From assembly GCF_025398195.1 (NCBI RefSeq), contig NZ_JAODNV010000009.1, positions 1 to 64,000 of the forward strand: 64,000 bases of DNA, written 5' to 3'. The notes beneath the pieces are model-generated. The model had not been told where the DNA came from and did no database searches. It saw nothing but the letters and a program-made list of their open reading frames with translations. Both the position numbers and the translations under genes were made by a program. Of this stretch, positions 34,745 to 43,160 are shown in pieces (the stretch's first letter is position 1; each line of letters opens with the position of its first letter). The stretch comes from Chelativorans petroleitrophicus (GTDB lineage Bacteria > Pseudomonadota > Alphaproteobacteria > Rhizobiales > Rhizobiaceae).

Positions 34745-36085
34745 TCAGAGCCGCTCGATCTGGCCGGTGTTGTACTGATGCTTAGCCATGATCGCGTGGA
34801 TCTCGTCCGCCATGCCGTTCAGCGCATCGACGGCGGTGATCTCACCCGCGATGGCGCGGTTTAGGCCGAGCTCCAGCACGGCGATCACCTCGCTCGCCTC
34901 GGGGAACTGATAGATGTTTACGGCATGCGGGAGCGCCTCGGCGAGGGGCTTCATCCAGCGGTAGCGGCGCTCCTCAGCAATCGGCTCTCTGTAAACCGCC
35001 GCGTGGACGGGGATGCCGCCCGCCTCCGCTGTTACAAGCTGGGCCTCCTTGGTCTGGAACCAGCGCAGGAACTCCACCGCCGCGCGCTTGCGGTCGTCCG
35101 GCACGTTATGCGCGATGCCGGCCAGCCAGTGGCCGAGACCCGGGGCAGTGGGCAGCCCAGGCAATGAAGGCGGCGGAGCCCATTCCACCTTGTCGACGAC
35201 AGCGGACTTGTTCGGATCGTCCATCTGCGACCAGGCGGCGATCACCATCATGATATGCGCCGTATTGTCGGTCACCATGGCCTGGATCACCTCAGCCTGA
35301 TCCATGGCCGCGGTTTTCGGGTGACCGGCCTCCCGGGCAAGCCGGATGTAGTATTCGAGCGCCTCGCGCCCTTCCGGACTATTGAGCGTGACGGTGTAGT
35401 CGCCGGACGACTGGTCCCTGAAGATGCCGCCGCCGTGGCCGTAGAGATAGGGATAGAAGTCGTAGGCCACCGTGTGCGGTCCGCGGGCCCCACGCTGTAC
35501 GATCCCGTAGCGGCGGGGCGGCTCATGGAAACGTCGCGCGTTCTCTTCCAGTTCGGCGAACGTCTTCGGCGCCTGCAGCCCCGCTTCGGCGTAGAGATCG
35601 CCCCGGTAGTAGAGCATCGGGATGAGCGGCGAGACGGGAATGGACATCAGCTTCCCGTCGGCGGTAACTGTCCTCTTCTCGGCGTTGTAGTAGACCGTAT
35701 CGCCGAGGGTATAGACCTCGGGGTCGAGTTGAAAACTCGGGTCGATGTCGGTGATCGGCGTAACGAAGCCGCCGGCATACATCTCCGTAAACCAGCCGGA
35801 ATTCATGATCAGGATATCGTACTGGCCCGAGGCGGCCCGCACGGAGTTGCGCTGCTTTTCTAGCGAGCCGGCAAACGGATTCACGTCGAGCTCTACCCGG
35901 TTTCCGGTCTCAGCTTCGTACTGCTCGACCGTCCGGCGAAAACTTTCGAACCAGGGCGACTGGTTGATGACGATGGTGATCGGGGCCACCGATTGTGCCC
36001 AAAGCGGGCGCCACGACGTTGAAAGCGCGGCGGCTCCCATTCCGGCGAGCGCATGCCGTCGATTGATACGGAACGTGCCTGTCAT
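34745..36085 (-). CDS. Sugar ABC transporter substrate-binding protein, probably Tat-exported
   Basis: The family-1 binding protein of about 446 residues has the N-terminus INRRHALAGMGAAALSTSWRPLWAQ, with twin Arg and a short hydrophobic stretch that suggest Tat export. The mature part (ITIVINQSPWFESFRRTVEQYE, YDILIMNSGWFTEMYAGGFV, LYYRGDLYAEAGLQAP) is typical of sugar receptors. The ATG at 36085 is chosen because GGAGGAAAG precedes it; the frame extends to 36145. It opens the sulfatase operon, so its ligand is probably a sulfated or modified sugar. Confidence 0.9.
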   Translation of the reverse strand: MTGTFRINRRHALAGMGAAALSTSWRPLWAQSVAPITIVINQSPWFESFRRTVEQYEAETGNRVELDVNPFAGSLEKQRNSVRAASGQYDILIMNSGWFTEMYAGGFVTPITDIDPSFQLDPEVYTLGDTVYYNAEKRTVTADGKLMSIPVSPLIPMLYYRGDLYAEAGLQAPKTFAELEENARRFHEPPRRYGIVQRGARGPHTVAYDFYPYLYGHGGGIFRDQSSGDYTVTLNSPEGREALEYYIRLAREAGHPKTAAMDQAEVIQAMVTDNTAHIMMVIAAWSQMDDPNKSAVVDKVEWAPPPSLPGLPTAPGLGHWLAGIAHNVPDDRKRAAVEFLRWFQTKEAQLVTAEAGGIPVHAAVYREPIAEERRYRWMKPLAEALPHAVNIYQFPEASEVIAVLELGLNRAIAGEITAVDALNGMADEIHAIMAKHQYNTGQIERL

Positions 36086-36132
36086 TCTTTCCTCCCACGA
36101 TGGCACAACCATTGTAGGCGACGATTTCACAA

Positions 36133-36194
36133 GAATGCCATTCACACAAATAACAAAAATGCCGACATCGATGCCGAAACGGAATGGCTAATTC
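36133..36194. promoter_or_regulatory. Possible regulatory dyads between the LysR gene and the binding-protein gene
   Basis: GAATGCCATTC (36133-36143) and GAATGGCTAATTC (36182-36194) are two short GAAT/ATTC dyads about 50 bases apart in the leader of the sulfatase operon. They could be contact points for the LysR-type regulator encoded just upstream, but the second overlaps that gene's 3' end. Low certainty. Confidence 0.3.
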
Positions 36195-37093
36195 GTCGGC
36201 TCTTCCTGGCATATCGCGATCAGTTCCTTGACAATCGTCTCGGCGGCGGGCGAGAGCCAGCCGTTCTTCCGCCTGATGATGCCGGCGCTGCGCACGGCTT
36301 CCAACGCGGGAACATCGATCATGGTCAGGTCGGCCGCTTCTGGCAGCTTCAGCGTGGTTGAGACGGTGAAGGTCAGCGCGTCGAAGAACCGTACCATCTG
36401 CAGCAGGAACGCCATCGATTCGGTTTCCACCACGGCGCGCGGCGGAGCGAGATCGGCCGCGACAAACAGCGCTTTCATCCGCTGGTGGGCGCGTGTCGTC
36501 TGCGGTGGCATCACCCAGGGATACTTCAACAGGCTGGAGAGCGGCAGTTTGGGAACGCCTTCCAGTTCGTGGCCCTTGCGGCAGCACACCCCCAGCCGGT
36601 CGGAGGTGAGCGGTATCATTTTCATGTCGTGCGCCGCCTCTGGGGCCGGCAGTTCGGCCACCACGAAATCCAGATGCCCCTGCCGGAGCGCCCTGAGCAG
36701 CACATCGTCGAAGCCTCCTTCGATACGCACATGGATGGAAGGGTTCTTCTCAAGAGCTCTGGCCACCGCCTGAGGCAGCAGCCGTCTCAGCCATGCCGGT
36801 CCAGCGCCGATGGTCACCGTCCCGTATGTGCCGCCGCGCAGCGCGCCGATCTCATTCTTGGCATCCCCGAACTGCACCCTGATGGCCTCGGCGTGACGCA
36901 GAAGCGTCCGCCCAAAGGGCGTCAGGTCCACGCCCCGCGGCATGCGTTCGAACAGCTTCACCCCGAGCTCGCGCTCCAGCGCGCGCACCGCTTTCGTGAG
37001 CGTAGGCTGGGCGATCCCCAGGGCGGCTGCTGCCGCCGTCATGCTTTTGCATTCTGCGACGGCCAGGAAGTATTCGAGTTGGCGGATATTCAT
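36188..37093 (-). CDS. LysR-family transcriptional regulator
   Basis: The 301-residue regulator has the LysR wHTH (MNIRQLEYFLAVAECKSMTAAAAALGIAQPTLTKAVRALERELG) followed by a two-lobed effector-binding domain (TIGAGPAWLRRLLPQAVARAL, LDFVVAELP). It is on the same strand as, and 102 bases upstream of, the binding-protein gene of the sulfatase operon. It is therefore the best candidate for its local control; the inducer is unknown. Confidence 0.9.
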   Translation of the reverse strand: MNIRQLEYFLAVAECKSMTAAAAALGIAQPTLTKAVRALERELGVKLFERMPRGVDLTPFGRTLLRHAEAIRVQFGDAKNEIGALRGGTYGTVTIGAGPAWLRRLLPQAVARALEKNPSIHVRIEGGFDDVLLRALRQGHLDFVVAELPAPEAAHDMKMIPLTSDRLGVCCRKGHELEGVPKLPLSSLLKYPWVMPPQTTRAHQRMKALFVAADLAPPRAVVETESMAFLLQMVRFFDALTFTVSTTLKLPEAADLTMIDVPALEAVRSAGIIRRKNGWLSPAAETIVKELIAICQEEPTN

Positions 37094-37208
37094 TGGAGTC
37101 TTTAGCGTCTGGGTAAAAAGTTCCTGGCGGGCCGGACCGGATATACAACCCCTGCATTCCGCAGGGACCTGTTCGTGTTAATAGCATGAATGGCTTGAGA
37201 ACACCTCA

Positions 37209-37529
37209 GTGGGAGGCACCCGTTTCGCCAACGGTCCCGCGCGTCTGATCGCTTCCGACAAGGAAACAGGTGAGGTCGTTTGGGAGCACAATATTACCGG
37301 CGACACGCCGCGGGTCGAGATGACCGGCGCACCGCTCCTGGTCGGCGACAAGATCCTCGTGGGCGCCGCAGGCGGCGATAACGGCACGCGGCCGTGGCTG
37401 GCTGCCTATGATGCTGCCACCGGAGAGGAGTTCTGGAAGAAGTACAACATCCCCGCTCCGGGCGAACCCGGTTCCGAAACATGGGGCGGCGACGTTAGGA
37501 CAGACCCGTTAGCCGCGCGGCCTTCGTAA
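37209..37529 (+). pseudogene. Fragment of a PQQ-dependent dehydrogenase
   Basis: ARLIASDKETGEVVWEHNI, GAPLLVGDKILVGAAGGDNG and WKKYNIPAPGEPGSETWGGD are quinoprotein propeller-blade sequence, closely parallel to the intact enzyme at 41251-43113 (YTIPAPGEPGSETW). The fragment has no start region and breaks after ETWGGD into an unrelated tail ending at 37529. About 500 residues are missing. It is on the strand opposite to the intact genes, so it is probably a leftover from duplication and rearrangement. Confidence 0.78.
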
Positions 37530-37910
37530 TCGACCCCGCCACAACCACTGAGTTGAAGATTTCGAGTTGTTTCAGGGAGACTTTATTTTCCATGCAAGTA
37601 CTCGGTACTCTCTGCGATTCCGGCGGAACTTTTAAAAGTCACGGGTTCAATGGAGTTTTCCAAGTTTATGGATATTGCAAGCTCCATTGTGGGGCGGAGG
37701 AACCGTTCGCATCCGGAGGAGCTCCCGGACCACGCGGGCTAGCTTCGCCTGCTCCAACCGTTTGCCGCTCAAGCCGCGAACGGCCGTCACTGCGTAGGCG
37801 TATGAGCTGGTTGCCTTGAAACGCGCCGCATCTGGTCCTTCCGGCATACGAGGCACGCAATCATCTTGAATGATCCTTTCCAGCATGGGAGAATGACTTT
37901 CCCAAAGGAG
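37530..37910. other. Stretch of about 380 bases without recognisable gene
   Basis: It lies between the quinoprotein fragment and the pentapeptide-repeat gene. It contains a 12-bp palindrome ACTTTTAAAAGT (37628-37639) and short open frames on both strands that match nothing I know. It is lower in GC at its left end than its surroundings, and the AAAGGAG at its right end serves the next gene. Confidence 0.4.
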
Positions 37911-37950
37911 ATGAACCATTTTTGCGCGTCTGCTCTTTGCGGTTCTGGGA

Positions 37951-38742
37951 GTGACAGGCCTGTGCTTTCCTGCCTTTGCGCAGGGGGGTCATGTCTGCCA
38001 TCCCGTCGTATCTCAGCCGTTCTCACCGTTCCCGTCGATTGATCGCTCCCAGCCTCTCCCTGCAGGGGACGTGCAGGCGTTTCTTTCCGGCGAAACGAAG
38101 GACTGCCCCGAATGCGATCTGCAGGGCGCCCAGTTGCAAAGGCGCGATCTCTCGGGGGCGGACCTGCGCGGCGCGGACCTGTCCGGCGCGTCGCTGCACC
38201 GCGCCCGGCTGGCCGGAGCGCGGCTCGATGCGGCCAATCTCGCCTATGCGAACCTCAATCTGACGGACCTCAAGAGCGCATCGCTGATCGAAGCGAGCTT
38301 GAACCAGGCGCTGCTTTACCGGGCGGACCTCAGCCGGGCCGTGCTGACCCGCGCGGATCTCACCTGGGCGCGGCTGCAACACGCCCGCTTGACGCAGGCG
38401 CAGTTGCAGGGGGCCAAGCTGGTTCATGCGATGGCGATGGACGCCAATTTCACCAGTGCGGACATGCGGGAAGCCGACCTTCAGCTTGCCAACCTTCGAG
38501 GAGCCAATCTCCAGCGGAGCGACATGCGTCGAGCAGTGATGACGAATGGAGGGTTCATGGAGGTAAACTTCACCTCCGCTGACCTAACCCAGGCGGTAGC
38601 CTTCAACGCCGATTTCATGTCGGCGAACTTCACCGACACCCGTCTGGCGAATGCGGACCTTCGCGGAATGCGGGTGGACGATGCAACGATAGTCTGTACG
38701 CAGCTCGACAACACGTTGGTCGGCCCTGCCACGCGGAACTGA
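37951..38742 (+). CDS. Exported pentapeptide-repeat protein, start region disturbed
   Basis: From about residue 40 to the C-terminus the protein is made of A(D/N)Lxx-type repeats (DLSGADLRGADLSGASLHRARLAG and many more), which fold as a right-handed quadrilateral beta-helix. The first standard start in frame is GTG 37951, but this leaves only half a signal peptide (GLCFPAFAQGG). Upstream, an ATG at 37911 with a good AAGGAG would give MNHFARLLFAVLGVTGLCFPAFA if the T5 run at 37919-37923 had four Ts. An ATT at 37918 is the other possibility. Function is unknown; it precedes the convergent quinoprotein operon. Confidence 0.75.
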   Translation: MTGLCFPAFAQGGHVCHPVVSQPFSPFPSIDRSQPLPAGDVQAFLSGETKDCPECDLQGAQLQRRDLSGADLRGADLSGASLHRARLAGARLDAANLAYANLNLTDLKSASLIEASLNQALLYRADLSRAVLTRADLTWARLQHARLTQAQLQGAKLVHAMAMDANFTSADMREADLQLANLRGANLQRSDMRRAVMTNGGFMEVNFTSADLTQAVAFNADFMSANFTDTRLANADLRGMRVDDATIVCTQLDNTLVGPATRN

Positions 38743-38751
38743 ACGCCTGAT

Positions 38752-39462
38752 CTATTTGGAACCGGGCGTCTGTTTTATCTCAAACCACGTTTGGCTGACG
38801 AAGAGGTTCGGCTGCACATTGCCGAACTCATCGGTGAAAGACTGCCCTGCGCGGTGATAGTATTCACTTTGAATGGTGAGGTTCGCGCCGTCCAATAATA
38901 ACTTGGTGCAGACCTCCTTCAGCTTGAAACGGGCAACCGGGGTTTCTCCTGGTATTTCCGGCAGGTCTTCGCAGACCCATCCGTTTTCTCCATAACGGCG
39001 TTTCAACAGGTTGCCGAGCGCCCAGTGATTGCTGCGATCCGCGGGTTCGATACCGCGGGGGTCGGTCGCAAGACGCAAGCCTCTGACGATCCCCTCGTCA
39101 TCCAAAAGGACCGATGGAACGACCGGAAAGCCGAACACCTTCGTGCCCTCGCACATCGCCACCGCGCGCGTCTGCTCCAGTGCCCGGGCGACGAATTCCG
39201 GTTCGTCGTCGTAACGAAAGGCCACTTCGTAGAGCCCTTCGCTGTCAGGTTTGCACTCCTTGAACGCCGCGAACCCCGCGATGAGCCGGCCGGGGGGACC
39301 GCCATTGCTCCCGCAGGCATGATCGGTGAACCCCCCAGGCAGATCCTTGAGCGACGCACCCAGCTGAATATCCCAGACAATCGGGCGGCCCTGGCAAGCG
39401 AAAGCCGGCGCAGCCGCAAACAGCGCCAGTATGAAGCACGCACTTGTAACCCTTGGCTTCAT
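38752..39462 (-). CDS. Hypothetical secreted protein of the quinoprotein operon
   Basis: The 236-residue protein has a signal peptide (KPRVTSACFILALFAAAPAFA, then CQGRP) and four or more Cys residues in the mature part (HACGSNGG, AFKECKPD, VAMCEGTK, VCEDLP, KEVCTK), suggesting a disulfide-stabilised periplasmic protein. I do not recognise the family. It is translationally coupled (ATGA) to the quinoprotein gene upstream, so it may be a partner or chaperone of that protein. Confidence 0.75.
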   Translation of the reverse strand: MKPRVTSACFILALFAAAPAFACQGRPIVWDIQLGASLKDLPGGFTDHACGSNGGPPGRLIAGFAAFKECKPDSEGLYEVAFRYDDEPEFVARALEQTRAVAMCEGTKVFGFPVVPSVLLDDEGIVRGLRLATDPRGIEPADRSNHWALGNLLKRRYGENGWVCEDLPEIPGETPVARFKLKEVCTKLLLDGANLTIQSEYYHRAGQSFTDEFGNVQPNLFVSQTWFEIKQTPGSK

Positions 39463-41144
39463 GACGGCAATCCGAGGACAAGCAGAACGAAGAGCGGTTC
39501 CGAAAGGCCCATCTCCGGCGGCCGGTAGGAAAGAGCGTCCGTATAGACGTTGCCCCCGACGACGACGGCCAGGAACTGTTCTCCGTCAACGGCAAAGGTG
39601 ATCGGAGGGACATTCGTCAGCGAGCCGAATTTGGTGCTCCACACGGTTTCAAGCGTTTCATCGTTGAGCGCGTGAAGCCTGCCTTCGGCCGTAGTCGTGA
39701 AGACCAGCCCTCCCGCCGTCGCTAGGGCGCCCGCGTGTAACGGAAAGTCGAAGAGACGCTGGGCCTTCACCGTGCCGCTCAGGGGATCGACCGCCGTAAG
39801 CATTCCCATATCCGCGGCGGCACCGGAATAATAAGCGCCGAGCCAGCCTGGAGCCGACTCCGTTTTGATCGGCGGGATGTTCTCCGTCATGCAGCCGTCA
39901 GCTCCGGAACCGTAGGCCAATTCGGTTCGCAAGCTGTAGGCGGAAGCGAAGGAGGATGTGCCCTTGATGTTGGGGCAGTCCGGACGATTTTGCCAGGCGC
40001 CGGATTTGTAGGCCTGGGTCTTCGCCCCTGCCTTATACTCTCTCGGGCGGCCTGTTTCGTCGATGCCGGCAGTCCATTCGATGCCGATCACATGCGGGGT
40101 GGCAACCTGAAAGGTGCCCTGCTTCCCGTCCAGCCCGTAAAAATATCCGTTGTTGGCGAAATGCGCGACAACACTCTCGTCCGCGCCTTCCGCGGAACTC
40201 ACCAGAAGGTGCGTGCCATCCTCGGAGAATCCATTGATGTCGCCGGGTGTATACTGGAAGTGCCAGCGCAGATCGCCCGTTTCTGCATCGATGGCGAGCA
40301 CGCTGTTGGCAAAAAGACTGTCCCCGGGGCGCATACGCGGAATGTACCGGGGATTGGGGTGACCGGTACCCCATATGGTAAGCCCCGATTTCGGGTCATA
40401 GATGCCCGTTTGGGAAATCGCTCCTCCTCCTAGCAGTCCGGCCGGGTTAGAGGCAGTCGCGAGAGTATCGACATGCCACAGCGACGATCCGGTCTCCGCA
40501 TGGAGCGCATCTATCCGGCCGACGGCGCCGCGCTCGGCACCGCCGCCACCGACGATGATGCGGTCCCCGACCACGAGCGGAGAGGCCTCGATGGTATACC
40601 CCTGTTTCGGATCGCCCACCTGAACGGAACGGACGGTCTTTCCAGTGTCCCTGTCGAGCCAGTGGATACGGCCATCCGACGCCGCGGCGATCACGAAGTT
40701 CCGGTAGAGGGCCAGGCCCCGGCCGGCCACGAGCCAGCTGTCGAGATTGGTCTGAAGCTCCTTGTTCTGCCAGACGATCTTGCCCTTTTCCCGGCCGTCC
40801 AGCTTGGAAACATGTCCCCATCCGTCGACGATATAGATGTATCCGTCCTCGACCAGAGGACTCATGGGGAGGGCGTCACGGTAGTTGCCGCTGCCTTCGA
40901 TCAGTCCTCCGAGCGGTACGCTGTACCGGACCACCAGCTTTGAAACATTGTCGCGGTTGATGCCTGTAAGGCCGGAATAGCGGCTGCCGTCATAGGAACC
41001 GAGATTCATCAACCAGTTCTGGGGTTCTCGGGCGGTATTCAGCAGACGCTCGGGCGTAACCTCTCCGGCGGCTGTTGCGGACACGCTGCCGCAAAGCGCA
41101 AGCCCGATCCCTACCATGACTGCAGGGACTGAAATCCAGTTCAT
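39459..41144 (-). CDS. PQQ-dehydrogenase-like quinoprotein with altered active site
   Basis: The protein of about 561 residues has a signal peptide (WISVPAVMVGIGLALCGSVSATAAG) and an eight-bladed propeller layout with tryptophan-docking motifs (AETGSSLWH, AETGDLRWHFQYTPGD). Compared with the neighbour at 41251-43113, the metal-ligand Asn is His262, the catalytic Asp is Gly305 and the position two further on is Ser307, while the Glu ligand (Glu204) remains. Catalysis is doubtful; it may bind PQQ or a ligand without oxidising alcohols. There is no CxxCH haem motif. ATG 41144 is preferred to 41231 because it begins the signal peptide. Confidence 0.82.
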   Translation of the reverse strand: MNWISVPAVMVGIGLALCGSVSATAAGEVTPERLLNTAREPQNWLMNLGSYDGSRYSGLTGINRDNVSKLVVRYSVPLGGLIEGSGNYRDALPMSPLVEDGYIYIVDGWGHVSKLDGREKGKIVWQNKELQTNLDSWLVAGRGLALYRNFVIAAASDGRIHWLDRDTGKTVRSVQVGDPKQGYTIEASPLVVGDRIIVGGGGAERGAVGRIDALHAETGSSLWHVDTLATASNPAGLLGGGAISQTGIYDPKSGLTIWGTGHPNPRYIPRMRPGDSLFANSVLAIDAETGDLRWHFQYTPGDINGFSEDGTHLLVSSAEGADESVVAHFANNGYFYGLDGKQGTFQVATPHVIGIEWTAGIDETGRPREYKAGAKTQAYKSGAWQNRPDCPNIKGTSSFASAYSLRTELAYGSGADGCMTENIPPIKTESAPGWLGAYYSGAAADMGMLTAVDPLSGTVKAQRLFDFPLHAGALATAGGLVFTTTAEGRLHALNDETLETVWSTKFGSLTNVPPITFAVDGEQFLAVVVGGNVYTDALSYRPPEMGLSEPLFVLLVLGLPS

Positions 41145-41218
41145 CACGCCTACCAATTGCGACGGCGATACGAGCTTGCTCGCACCGCCGTCAGAAAAGA
41201 AGTTCATTGAAGCTAAAG

Positions 41219-41242
41219 CCCGCCCCGGCAAACCGGGGCGGG
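41219..41242 (-). terminator. Intrinsic-type terminator after the main quinoprotein gene
   Basis: A perfect 10-bp stem (CCCGCCCCGG and CCGGGGCGGG) with a 4-base CAAA loop lies 9 bases past the stop at 41251. Read on the minus strand it is followed by CTTTAGCTT, a short T-rich tail. It would separate the two quinoprotein genes. Confidence 0.75.
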
Positions 41243-41250
41243 TTATTGCG

Positions 41251-43113
41251 TTACATGTTGTCCGGAAGGGCGAAGGCCCAGATCACGCCACCCGTCGGAA
41301 TAGTCGTGCCGGGCTTGAATTTGTCCGGATAGGAAGCACCAAGGCGGGTCTGCATGGAGGCAGCATCGATGCCCCATCCAGCCTGCACCGCGATGTACTG
41401 CTTGCCGTTGACCTCGAACGACGTGGGTACGCCGATGACGCCCGAATTGAGCTTCATCTCCCAAACCACCTCGCCGGTCTTGGCATCGAAGGCGCGGAAC
41501 ATGCTATCATTCGTGCCTCCCCCGAACACCAGCCCGCCGGCGGTGGTCATGAGCGGTCCCCAGTTCGCGGAATTGGGGAATTCGTGCGTCCATACCTTCT
41601 TGCCGGTAGCAACGTCCCAGGCCTGAACCTCGCCGATATGATCGGCACCCTCGGCCAAGTAGAGGTCGGACCGGTCGCCCTGCGTACCGCGGGTGAAGCT
41701 GGCACCCGGACGGTATTCCACGACCGTGCCGCCCTGCATCTTGGTGCAGAGGTTCTCATTAGCCGGAATGTACACGTAGTTGGTGTCCGGGCTGTAGGCG
41801 ATGGGAGGCCAATCCTTGCCGCCCCAGAACGACGGACAGAAGTCGCCGAGCACGCCCGTTCCCGGCTTCCTGCCTTCGGCATATTCCACCCGGCCGGTCT
41901 CCGGATCCATGCTCTTGATCCAATTCTCCTTCACGTAGGGCGTGCCCCTGACGAAGCTGATTTGGCCGTCTGGCTTCCGCTCCAGCTCCCAAAGCACGCC
42001 ATTGCGTGCGGCGTGCACCAGGCCCGGCACGGTCTCGCCGTCCTTGTTCGGAAGATCGATGAGGATCGGAGCGGCCACCTCGTCCCAGTCAAACGAATCG
42101 TTCGGATGGTACTGAAAGTGCCCCTTGATCTCTCCGGTTTCCGGATCGAGTGTGATGACCGACGTGACGTAGAGATTGTCGCCGGGACGCTGGTCACCCA
42201 TCCACGGGCCGCCGTTGCCGACACCCCAGTAGATCAGCTTGTTCTCGGGGTCGTAGTGGCCCGTGATCCAGGTCGAGCCGGCACCGGTCTTCCATTCGTC
42301 GCCGTCCGGCCAGGTCTCCGATCCAGGCTCGCCCGGAGCGGGGATCGTGTAGGTGCGCCAGAGTTCCTCACCGTCCTCGGCACTGAAGGCCGCCACATAG
42401 CCGCGAATGCCACGTTCACCGCCCGAGGTGCCGACAATGACCTTGCCATCGATCACAAGCGGGGCCAGGTTCGCATAGTAACCCATCTTGTAATCTTCCA
42501 TCTTGACGGTCCACAATTCCGCGCCGGACTTTGCGTCAAGCGCTACGAGGATGGAATCGCGCGACGTGAAGAAGATCTTGTCGTCCCAGAAGCCTACGCC
42601 GCGATTGGTCGGGTGCGACGTGTGCATGTCCGGCGGGAGTTCGCGCTGATAGCGCCAAAGGATCTCACCCGTATCGGCCTTGATCGCCAGCACCTGGTTG
42701 CTGGTCGTGGTGGCCTGGGAGACGAACATCACGCCGTTGATCACCATTGGCGGCGCTTCGTGACCGTCAGATGAACCGGTGGAGATCATCCAAACGGGCT
42801 CCAGATCAGCAACGTTCTCGGTCGTGATCTGTTTCAGCGGACTGTAACCCCAGCCGTCATAGGTACGGCGGTAGTTCGGCCAGTCGCCGTCCGCAGGGTT
42901 GGTCAGAATTTCCGCGGTGACGGGCTGATAATCCGGGATCACCACAGGTGGAGGCGGCGCTTCCGGAGCTCCGCCGGCGGCGGGCGGGGCGGTCGGCCCG
43001 GCCGGAGGTGTCGTTGGCCCTGCCGGCGCCTGCTGCTGGGCCATCGATGTGGAGACCATGAGCAGGGCCAAGCCTGCCCCGAGCAGAGTAGATGAAGCTA
43101 ACTTGCGTACCAT
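41251..43113 (-). CDS. PQQ-dependent alcohol dehydrogenase, lanthanide-type active site
   Basis: The periplasmic quinoprotein is about 620 residues, with signal peptide (LGAGLALLMVSTSMA) and a Pro/Ala-rich linker. Blade motifs such as ADTGEILWRYQ and AKTGEVVWEMK surround a metal site of Glu233 (SGGERGIRG), Asn300 (GVGNGGPW) and Asp342, with Asp344 two residues on (SFDWDEVA). The extra Asp is the mark of lanthanide-dependent XoxF/PedH-type enzymes. The vicinal Cys-Cys ring of classical enzymes is absent: only two separated Cys are present, and there is no haem domain. ATG 43113 follows GGGAGG. A Rieske gene precedes it in the operon. Confidence 0.88.
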   Translation of the reverse strand: MVRKLASSTLLGAGLALLMVSTSMAQQQAPAGPTTPPAGPTAPPAAGGAPEAPPPPVVIPDYQPVTAEILTNPADGDWPNYRRTYDGWGYSPLKQITTENVADLEPVWMISTGSSDGHEAPPMVINGVMFVSQATTTSNQVLAIKADTGEILWRYQRELPPDMHTSHPTNRGVGFWDDKIFFTSRDSILVALDAKSGAELWTVKMEDYKMGYYANLAPLVIDGKVIVGTSGGERGIRGYVAAFSAEDGEELWRTYTIPAPGEPGSETWPDGDEWKTGAGSTWITGHYDPENKLIYWGVGNGGPWMGDQRPGDNLYVTSVITLDPETGEIKGHFQYHPNDSFDWDEVAAPILIDLPNKDGETVPGLVHAARNGVLWELERKPDGQISFVRGTPYVKENWIKSMDPETGRVEYAEGRKPGTGVLGDFCPSFWGGKDWPPIAYSPDTNYVYIPANENLCTKMQGGTVVEYRPGASFTRGTQGDRSDLYLAEGADHIGEVQAWDVATGKKVWTHEFPNSANWGPLMTTAGGLVFGGGTNDSMFRAFDAKTGEVVWEMKLNSGVIGVPTSFEVNGKQYIAVQAGWGIDAASMQTRLGASYPDKFKPGTTIPTGGVIWAFALPDNM

Positions 43114-43160
43114 AGTATCCTCCCTACCAGGTGAGCATTCAACCGGAATGAACCGGAACT

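Noticed and set aside
37150-37166. Small hairpin CCCTGC-ATTCC-GCAGGG upstream of the LysR gene as a terminator
   Set aside because: Only a 6-bp stem, no T-tract, and located in the LysR promoter region where a terminator has no obvious purpose.
41116-42774. 552-codon open frame on the plus strand opposite the lanthanide-type quinoprotein
   Set aside because: High-GC codon bias keeps the antisense frame open. The minus-strand protein has signal peptide, blades and active site, while this one has no recognisable domain.
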